The position numbers were made by a program, and so were the translations under genes. The notes under the pieces were generated by a model. It did no database searches, was not told the origin of the DNA, and saw only the letters and a program-made list of their open reading frames with translations. Positions 47,311 to 52,835 of a stretch of 52,835 bases of DNA are shown piece by piece (positions within the stretch are counted from its first letter, which is position 1; the number at the start of each line of letters is the position of its first letter). This stretch comes from Pseudonocardia sp. KRD291 (GTDB lineage: Bacteria > Actinomycetota > Actinomycetes > Mycobacteriales > Pseudonocardiaceae): assembly GCF_019263595.1 (NCBI RefSeq), contig NZ_JADQDD010000008.1:1-52835 (forward strand), written 5' to 3'.

Positions 47311-48063
47311 GTGGCAGTCGGACAGGATCGTGGGGCCGCTGCGCACGAGCCCGAGAAGTACTCCGGTGAGGACCTGGTCGCGGCGATGGACAATGCAGCG
47401 CACGAGCTCCTCCGCAACCGCGGTGACGTCACCCAGGCCGCCCGGCAGATCGTGGTCGGTGCCATCTCGGTGATCCCGCCCGCCACCGACGCCGGCATCT
47501 CGTTGGTCGAGCACGACCGGACGGTGCGGTCCTACGCGCCGTCCAGCGTCGTCGTCGACGAGCTGGACCGGTTGCAGAACGAGCTCGGTGAGGGCCCCTG
47601 CCTCGACGCCATCCACCAGGAGACCCGGGTCGAGATCCCGGACATGGCCGCGGAGACACGCTGGCCGCGCTGGGCCGCCGCCGCCCGCGAGCGCGGGGTG
47701 GGCAGCCTGCTGTCGTTCCAGCTGTTCGCCCGGGACGGCAGCGCCGGCGCGCTGAACCTCTACGCGCTCGGCGTGGACGCGTTCGACAGCGACGCGCACC
47801 ACCTGGGCGGGTTGTTCGCCGCACACGCCGCCGTCACCGTGTTCGGTGTGCAGGAGATCGCGCACCTGACCCGTGCGCTGGACTCGCGCGACGAGATCGG
47901 GCAGGCCAAGGGCATCCTGATGGAGCGCTTCACGATGACCGCCGACCAGGCGTTCGCCCTGCTCGTCCGCACCTCCAGCGAGACCAACGTCAAGCTGGCG
48001 AGCGTGGCGCACTTCCTGGCCGCCCAGGCCACCGAACGCGCCACCGCGACCGCCGAGGACTGA
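47311..48063 (+). CDS. GAF-ANTAR domain regulator
   Basis: 250 aa from a GTG with GGAGGT at 7-base spacing. GAF domain at residues 20-165 (DLVAAMDNAAHELLRNRGDV, TDAGISLVEHDRTVRSYAPS, DRLQNELGEGPCLDAIHQET). ANTAR at 175-240 (LTRALDSRDEIGQAKGILME then RFTMTADQAFALLVRTSSET, LASVAHFLAAQ). Close paralogue of the gene at 39498, sharing the QNELGEGPC and QAKGILMERF segments. Divergent from the DUF2243 operon. No SigF-type promoter was found for it. Confidence 0.88.
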   Translation: MAVGQDRGAAAHEPEKYSGEDLVAAMDNAAHELLRNRGDVTQAARQIVVGAISVIPPATDAGISLVEHDRTVRSYAPSSVVVDELDRLQNELGEGPCLDAIHQETRVEIPDMAAETRWPRWAAAARERGVGSLLSFQLFARDGSAGALNLYALGVDAFDSDAHHLGGLFAAHAAVTVFGVQEIAHLTRALDSRDEIGQAKGILMERFTMTADQAFALLVRTSSETNVKLASVAHFLAAQATERATATAED

Positions 48064-48172
48064 CGTCGCCGCCCGGGCGGCAGGGTGTCAGGGCCCGGGC
48101 GTCGGGGCCGGGCCGGCACACCGGCAGTAGTCACCGGCCCGCCCCGCTTCGTGTGCACCGCGGACGGCCGCA

Positions 48173-48967
48173 CTACCCGGCCGAGCCGGGCTCGGCCATC
48201 CGCCGGTGCATCGCCGCCTTCGCGGCGTCCGGGAGCACGTCGTTCGCCGCGCCCTGCGCCTTCGTCCCCAGCGACCCGGCCACCACCTTCTCGCGGCGCG
48301 CCAGCACGGCCGCCACGGCCTGCTCGGCGACCTGTCCGGCGTCGTCCTTCTCGCCGGCTCCGACCGCCGTGTCGTCCATCCCCGCCCGGTGGAAGAAGTC
48401 GGTCTCGGTCGGCCCGGGCATCACCGAGGTGATCGAGACACCGGTCCCGTCCAGCTCGGCTCGCACCGCCGTCGCGAACGACTGCAAGAACGCCTTCGAC
48501 GCGTTGTAGATGGCCTGGTAGGTACCCGGCATGGTGGCCGCGATCGACGAGGTGATCAGCACGTCGCCCTCGCCGCGGGCGACCATGTCGCGCAGCACGA
48601 GCTTGCCCAGGTGCACCGTCGAGGTGACGTTGAGGTCGATCACCGAACGCTCGTCGTCCAGGTCGGTCTCGACGAACGGCCCGCCCTGCCCGACTCCGGC
48701 GTTGAGCACCGCCAGCGACACGGCCCGGCCGGTGCCGGCGACCGCGGACCACAACTTCTCCACCTCGTCCGGACGGCGCAGGTCGGCACGCACCTCCTGC
48801 ACGTCGACACCGGTGCCGCCGCGCAACGCGGCGGCGGCAGCGGTGAGGCGCTCGTCCTCGGCGCAGACCACGAGGTCGAAACCGCGGGCCGCGAGGCGGG
48901 CGGCTGTCTCCTTCCCGATCCCCGACGACGCTCCGGTGACCAGGGCCAGTGGCTTGTCGGTGTCCAT
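48173..48967 (-). CDS. SDR-family oxidoreductase
   Basis: 264 aa, ATG start. LALVTGASSGIGKETAARLA (NAD(P) site), VLNAGVGQGGPFVETDLDDE, ITSSIAATMPGTYQAIYNAS with YNASK as the catalytic YxxxK, and VMPGPTETDFFHRAGMDDTA. The C terminus (AANDVLPDAAKAAMHRRMAE) is typical of a group of small-molecule or acyl reductases annotated only as SDR. Its promoter is SigF-like with the -10 ending 10 bases upstream of the ATG. Substrate unknown. Confidence 0.88.
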   Translation of the reverse strand: MDTDKPLALVTGASSGIGKETAARLAARGFDLVVCAEDERLTAAAAALRGGTGVDVQEVRADLRRPDEVEKLWSAVAGTGRAVSLAVLNAGVGQGGPFVETDLDDERSVIDLNVTSTVHLGKLVLRDMVARGEGDVLITSSIAATMPGTYQAIYNASKAFLQSFATAVRAELDGTGVSITSVMPGPTETDFFHRAGMDDTAVGAGEKDDAGQVAEQAVAAVLARREKVVAGSLGTKAQGAANDVLPDAAKAAMHRRMAEPGSAG

Positions 48968-48977
48968 GTCGCCCCGC

Positions 48978-49002
48978 CTACCCGTTCCGCAGGCTCCGTA
49001 AC
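48978..49002 (-). promoter_or_regulatory. SigF/SigB-type promoter for the SDR at 48173
   Basis: GTTA, 15-base spacer, GGGTAG; -10 ends 10 bases before the ATG at 48967. Confidence 0.5.
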
Positions 49003-49049
49003 GGGCCGGGCCGGTTCCACGCGGGCACGCGGGACCATGTGCGAGCGTG

Positions 49050-49087
49050 TTTCCGGCAGGTGTCCCGGTTTCCGGCAGGTGTCCCGG
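49050..49087. repeat. Two perfect 19-bp tandem copies upstream of the STAS gene
   Basis: TTTCCGGCAGGTGTCCCGG at 49050-49068 and 49069-49087. Each is preceded by G so that each carries a GTTT -35-like element; only the second is correctly spaced to GGGTAC. Confidence 0.85.
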
Positions 49088-49093
49088 GGGTAC
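49068..49093 (+). promoter_or_regulatory. SigF/SigB-type promoter for the STAS gene at 49193
   Basis: GTTT, 16-base spacer, GGGTAC, 99 bases before the ATG. The long leader (49094-49192) shows no other feature. Confidence 0.55.
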
Positions 49094-49192
49094 ACCGACC
49101 TCGCTCCGTCCGGGTGGAGAAGCGGCCCGGCGTTCGGCCTCGCGGGCTGGGCCGCGTCCCGGCCTCCCGCACGAACCAGGGGGTCAGATCTC

Positions 49193-49645
49193 ATGACCGT
49201 CTCCTCTCCCACCCGGCCCGACACCGACCTCGGGATCGCGGTACCCGCCGGACCGGCGCTCGTCGACGCACCGCCCGCCCTCACCGTCGAGACCCTCTCC
49301 TCCGGCGCCCGCCTCGTACGTACCCGTGGTCCGATGGACCGGCGTGGCTCGGTGCGGCTGCTGCGGCTCGTCGACGCGGAGCTGACGACCGTGCGCGCCG
49401 GCCGTCGCATGCTGCGGAACCTGCTCATCGACCTGTCCGAGGTCACCCGCTGGACCCGCGGCGGGCCCGAGGCGATCGGGCACGCCCGCTACGCGTGCGC
49501 CCGCGCCGGCATCGAGCTGCTCGTGATCGGCTGCACCATGGACTCGTCCGCGCCGCTGCAGCTGCGGACCCACCTCGACCGGTGTCGCACCTACCCGTCG
49601 GTCGCGTCCGCACTGGACGCCCTGCGACCGGAGCGCACGACGTGA
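49193..49645 (+). CDS. STAS-like protein lacking the phospho-acceptor residue
   Basis: 150 aa from an ATG following CAGATCTC; no strong ribosome site. Residues 35-145 look like a STAS fold: ARLVRTRGPMDRRGSVRLLR, LLIDLSEVTRWTRGGPEAIG, AGIELLVIGCTMDSSAPLQL and a last VASALDAL. The usual DSSG/DTG site reads WTRGG, so phosphorylation is unlikely. The stop overlaps the GTG of the next gene (GTGA). Third STAS-like protein of the window and driven from a SigF-type promoter, suggesting feedback on the sigma factor. Confidence 0.68.
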   Translation: MTVSSPTRPDTDLGIAVPAGPALVDAPPALTVETLSSGARLVRTRGPMDRRGSVRLLRLVDAELTTVRAGRRMLRNLLIDLSEVTRWTRGGPEAIGHARYACARAGIELLVIGCTMDSSAPLQLRTHLDRCRTYPSVASALDALRPERTT

Positions 49646-50340
49646 CCGGGGTGATCGGCGCGGACACGGCGGGGCCTCGGCCCGTCCGCGTCGCCGGTCC
49701 ACGTCCGTTGCAGGTGGCGGTGTGCTCGCGGGCGGGACTGCGGTCCGGTGTCTGGTCGGTGGTCCCGGTCCGCGACACCGAGCGGGCCGTCGCGGTCGGT
49801 CCCGAGCGCGGCGCCGCGACGGCCACGGCGTCGGCTCCCCGGCCCCGGTGCGCGGGCTGGGAGGTCCGGATCCCGCCGGACACCGCGGCGCAGCGCGGAC
49901 TCGACCCGGCGCGGTGCGGGCCCGCGGCCTGCCGGCCCGTGCTCGCGCCGGCGTCGGGCTGGACGGTCGGGCTGGTGCTGCTGGTGCCGCTGTTCGCGTT
50001 GACGCTCACGGCGCCCCCGACGAGGAGCCGGGCACGGGTGCTGCACGAACCGGCACCGGGCCGGTGCGTGCAGGTCATGGTCGCGCTCGGAGAGCCGGAC
50101 GCGGAGCCGCTCGTCCTGCCGCCCGCGCTCGACGCCGGGTCGCTGACCGGGCGCGACGGCACCCGGATCCAGCTCTGGAGCGGACAGACCACGCTCGCAC
50201 CGGAGCTGACCCGCCACCTGGTCCGGCTGCGCCGGGAGCTGGCCGCGACGGCGCCCGCGGAGCCCGGGCGGACGGCCGCGTTCGCCCGGTTGGGCGGCGA
50301 CGCCGGGGTCGACGTGGTGGCCGACCTCGGAACGCTCTGA
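49642..50340 (+). CDS. Hypothetical protein with one membrane segment, coupled to the STAS gene
   Basis: 232 aa from a GTG overlapping the STAS stop. The N-terminal 100 residues are Arg/Ala/Pro-rich (VAVCSRAGLRSGVWSVVPVR, EVRIPPDTAAQRGLDPARCG). A single hydrophobic stretch GWTVGLVLLVPLFALTLTAP (about 112-131) may be a transmembrane helix or a buried strand. The C-terminal part (RCVQVMVALGEPDAEPLVLP, RIQLWSGQTTLAPELTRHLV) is soluble. Not recognised. Ends 32 bases before the convergent ligD stop. Confidence 0.55.
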   Translation: MTGVIGADTAGPRPVRVAGPRPLQVAVCSRAGLRSGVWSVVPVRDTERAVAVGPERGAATATASAPRPRCAGWEVRIPPDTAAQRGLDPARCGPAACRPVLAPASGWTVGLVLLVPLFALTLTAPPTRSRARVLHEPAPGRCVQVMVALGEPDAEPLVLPPALDAGSLTGRDGTRIQLWSGQTTLAPELTRHLVRLRRELAATAPAEPGRTAAFARLGGDAGVDVVADLGTL

Positions 50341-50372
50341 GAGCGCGCCCGGAACTCGCCCGGCCGTGCGCC

Positions 50373-52835
50373 TCACAGCGGCGGGAGCCGCTGCGCGTAC
50401 CCGACGAGGGCGGCCAGTGGGTCGCCCGCCTCGGCGACGTGCGCGGGTGCCGATCGCAGCGTCCACCGGTCCGGGCGTAGTTCCGGGTCGTCGAGCCGGT
50501 CCCAGGTCACCGGCACCGAGACCGGCGCGTGCGCGCCCGGGCGGGGGCTGAACGGCGCGACCAGGGTCTTGTTGATCGCGTTCTGGGTGTAGTCGAGACG
50601 GGCCAGCCCGCGCCGCCGGTCGGTGTGCCACTCCCAGGACACCAGCTCGGGGACGGTGCGCCCGACCGCCCGGGACAGCTGCTCGACCCAGGCGCGGGTG
50701 TCGTCGAACGAGTAACCGGGCTCGATCGGAACCCAGATCTGGACGCCGCGCCGGCCGGTGACCTTGGGCGCCGCCCGGACGTCCAGGTGCTCCAACGCGG
50801 TGCGGTAGAGACGGGCCAGCACGAGCACCTCCTCGAACCCGGTCCGCGTACCCGGGTCGATGTCGATCAGCGCCCAGTCCGGTTGCCGCACGTCGGGCAG
50901 GCTCGACGTCCACGGGTGCAGCTCGACCGCGCCGTAGTTGGCCGCCCACACCAGCGACGCGACGTGGTCGAGGACGGCGTAGCACCGCGTCTCGCCGGGG
51001 TCGGCGTCGACGTTGTGCCAGCGCCGGAGCCACTCCGGCGCGTGGTCGGGCACCTCCTTCTGCCAGAACCCGGAGCGGTCCACGCCGTCGGGGTAGCGGT
51101 GCAGGTTGACCGGCCTGCCGGCCAGGTAGGGCAGCATGAACGTCGACATCCGGGCCATGTAGCCGACCAGGTCGCGCTTCGTCGTCGCCGGCTCGTCGCC
51201 GGTGCCCGGGAAGAGCACCTTGTCCAGGTTGGTCAGCGCGACCTCGTACCCGCCGACCGACCAGGTGCCCTTCGCCCCGAGCGCGTCCAGCTCGGCCAGC
51301 TCCGCGGCGGTGACCGGCTCGTGTCCCTGCGCGGCGCGGGGGCCGAGCGGGACCTCGGCGTGGGCCACCGACGCCTGCCCCTGCCACATCGCGGCGGGTG
51401 CGGCCGCGACGTCCTCGGTGCTGCGGCCGCTGAGCACCGAGTCGGGATGGTCCTCGGCGTCCCAGCCGGGCTCGGCGCGCTCGTCGTGCTTGTGCACCAG
51501 CAGCCACTGCTCCTTGCCCCGGTCGCCGCCGGCGCCGCGGCGGACGAGGGCGAAGCGGCCGCCGAGCTTGTCCCCGTGCAGGTCGAAGTGCAGCTCGCCG
51601 CGCTCGAGCTCGCGGGCCGGGTCGGCCCCGTCTGCGGGCACCCACGTCCCGAGGTCCCAGACGACCACCGGTCCCCCGCCGTACTGACCGGCCGGGATCA
51701 CCCCCTCGAACCCGGCGTAGTCGATCGGGTGGTCCTCGACCCGCACCGCCATCCGGCGCACGTCCGGGTCCAGCGTCGGGCCGCGCGGCACGGCCCAGCT
51801 GGCCAGCGCGCCGTCCAACCCCAGGCGCAGGTCGTAGTGCAGGCGGCTCGCGTCGTGCCGTTGCACCACGAAGATCGGTGCGCCGCCGCCGGAGCGGCCA
51901 CCGGCGGGTTCCGGGGTCTCGTCCAGGTCCCGTTTGGCCAGGTAGGGCGCCAGCCGCTCCGGCCCGGGCGGTGTGGCCGGCGCCTGTGCGGAGTCGCCCT
52001 CAGGGTCCGCGGCGTCGGGTTCGGCGGCCAGGCGGATCTCACCGGGCTCGCGGTCCGGGCGCAGGCCCCGCCAGGCCGCGTGCCGCAACCGCCCGTCCGA
52101 GGTCAGCCGGCGGTACTCGACCTCGCCCACCAGCTGCGGGTCGACCCACCGGGCCCGGCGGGCGTGCTCGCGCGGGACGGTCTCGTCGAACGGGCTGTCG
52201 GCGCGGCGCAGTGGTTCCAGGCGTGCGAGCAGGTCGCGCAGCATCGCCTCGGTGAACCCGGTCCCCACGTGGCCGAGGAAGCGCAGCCGGTCCTGCTCGT
52301 CGCGCGCGCCGAGCAGCAACGAGCCCAGGGTCGAGCTGCGGCGCCCCGCGCCCGGGCTCCACCCGCCGATCACGACCTCCTGGGTGCGCAACAGCGCGGT
52401 CTTCGTCCAGTTCGCGGACCGGCGGCCCGGCTCGTAGCGGGAGTCGCGACGCTTGGCGACGACCCCCTCCAGCCCGTACCCGCCGGCCACCTCGAGCATC
52501 GCCGCGCCGCTCACGCCGGTGTACGCCGCCGGTACCGACACCCGCGGCCACGGCTGCGCGCCGAGTGCGTCCAGCCGCTCCCGGCGCGCGTCGTAGGGCA
52601 GGCCCACCAGGTCGTCGTCGCCGTCGAGGAGCAGGTCGAACACGTAGAGGGAGACCGGGACGTCGGTGAGCAGCCGGGCGCCCGGGCTGCGGACGTGCAT
52701 CCGCTGCTGCAGCAACCCGAAGTCGGGCCGCCCGGCCACGTCCGAGGCGACGATCTCGCCGTCGAACAGCAGCGGACGGTCGCTGTGCAGGCCGTCGACG
52801 AGGTCGGGGTAGGCGCCGGTGACGTCGTTGCCGTT
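50373..52835 (-). CDS. ligD: Multidomain DNA repair ligase LigD, order LIG-PE-POL (5' partial)
   Basis: 820 codons are in the window; the frame is open to the right edge and the ligase lysine motif lies outside. N-terminal ligase part: LLFDGEIVA, GYGLEGVVAKRRDSRYEPGR then RSANWTKT, VVIGGWSPGAGRRSSTLGSL, LRFLGHVGTGF. Centre: 3'-phosphoesterase domain, FVVQRHDASRLHYDLRLGLD then GALASWAVPRGPTLDP, RVEDHPIDYAGFEGVIPAGQ. C-terminal: polymerase/primase, YEVALTNLDKVLFPGTGDEP, PVNLHRYPDGVDRSGFWQKE, ALIDIDPG (catalytic DxD), RLDYTQNAINKTLVAPFSPR. Works with Ku in non-homologous end joining; no Ku gene is in the window. Confidence 0.94.
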   Translation of the reverse strand, partial: NGNDVTGAYPDLVDGLHSDRPLLFDGEIVASDVAGRPDFGLLQQRMHVRSPGARLLTDVPVSLYVFDLLLDGDDDLVGLPYDARRERLDALGAQPWPRVSVPAAYTGVSGAAMLEVAGGYGLEGVVAKRRDSRYEPGRRSANWTKTALLRTQEVVIGGWSPGAGRRSSTLGSLLLGARDEQDRLRFLGHVGTGFTEAMLRDLLARLEPLRRADSPFDETVPREHARRARWVDPQLVGEVEYRRLTSDGRLRHAAWRGLRPDREPGEIRLAAEPDAADPEGDSAQAPATPPGPERLAPYLAKRDLDETPEPAGGRSGGGAPIFVVQRHDASRLHYDLRLGLDGALASWAVPRGPTLDPDVRRMAVRVEDHPIDYAGFEGVIPAGQYGGGPVVVWDLGTWVPADGADPARELERGELHFDLHGDKLGGRFALVRRGAGGDRGKEQWLLVHKHDERAEPGWDAEDHPDSVLSGRSTEDVAAAPAAMWQGQASVAHAEVPLGPRAAQGHEPVTAAELAELDALGAKGTWSVGGYEVALTNLDKVLFPGTGDEPATTKRDLVGYMARMSTFMLPYLAGRPVNLHRYPDGVDRSGFWQKEVPDHAPEWLRRWHNVDADPGETRCYAVLDHVASLVWAANYGAVELHPWTSSLPDVRQPDWALIDIDPGTRTGFEEVLVLARLYRTALEHLDVRAAPKVTGRRGVQIWVPIEPGYSFDDTRAWVEQLSRAVGRTVPELVSWEWHTDRRRGLARLDYTQNAINKTLVAPFSPRPGAHAPVSVPVTWDRLDDPELRPDRWTLRSAPAHVAEAGDPLAALVGYAQRLPPL

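Noticed and set aside
1..52835. tRNA, rRNA, CRISPR, insertion sequence or prophage genes
   Set aside because: Searched by eye on both strands; nothing with cloverleaf, repeat-spacer arrays or transposase/integrase catalytic motifs was found.

Overview
The window is about 53 kb of very GC-rich DNA. Codon third positions are almost all G or C, GTG starts are common, and 4-base ATGA/GTGA stop-start overlaps occur throughout. Together with GAF-ANTAR proteins, a SigB/SigF-type sigma factor, MEDS/HATPase and STAS proteins, and a multidomain LigD, this points to a mycelial actinobacterium. Pseudonocardia or a close relative is my best guess, from protein style only. I saw no tRNA, rRNA, CRISPR array, insertion sequence or prophage. 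The first gene may begin left of the window, and LigD runs off the right end.

Layout. (1) 0-7.9 kb: small stress and signalling genes: DUF2267 protein, membrane protein, STAS protein, a DksA-like zinc finger followed by two metallo-beta-lactamase-fold proteins, two adjacent GAF-ANTAR regulators and a 109-aa orphan. (2) 7.9-13.8 kb: a stress-type SDR with a zinc alcohol dehydrogenase, then a three-subunit molybdenum hydroxylase (2Fe-2S, FAD/4Fe-4S, Mo). (3) 13.85-31.4 kb: a glycan and nucleotide-sugar island: GT4-type glycosyltransferase, second GT-B protein, aldehyde dehydrogenase, two GT2s, polysaccharide pyruvyl transferase, UDP-xylose synthase-like SDR, and an eight-gene overlapping operon (carbamoyltransferase, GT2-GmhB fusion, GT9, GmhA, HldE, SDR, GT9, UDP-glucose dehydrogenase). 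(4) 31.3-50.3 kb: SigF-type sigma factor, several SDRs, an ATP-grasp/S15-hydrolase pair, hemerythrin, MEDS-HATPase, two STAS proteins, two more GAF-ANTAR proteins, lipase plus PfkB kinase, DUF2243 plus CtaG, and small conserved proteins. (5) 50.4 kb to the end: LigD with domain order LIG-PE-POL.

Two themes tie the window together. First, the operon at 21.8-31.4 kb holds a nearly complete route to an ADP-heptose-type donor (GmhA, HldE, and GmhB fused to a glycosyltransferase), two GT9 heptosyltransferase-like enzymes, UDP-glucuronate/UDP-xylose enzymes and carbamoyl and pyruvyl decorating enzymes. No flippase, polymerase or ABC exporter is present. Second, at least 16 transcription units are preceded by a G-N-N-T or GTT element, a 14-16 bp spacer and a GGG(T/A)A-type -10 element. 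This is the SigB/SigF-type promoter of actinobacteria. In about half of them the -10 element ends only 8-10 bases before the start codon, which implies leaderless mRNAs. The sigma factor gene lies in the same window, so most of the segment looks like one general-stress regulon with the glycan island wired into it.
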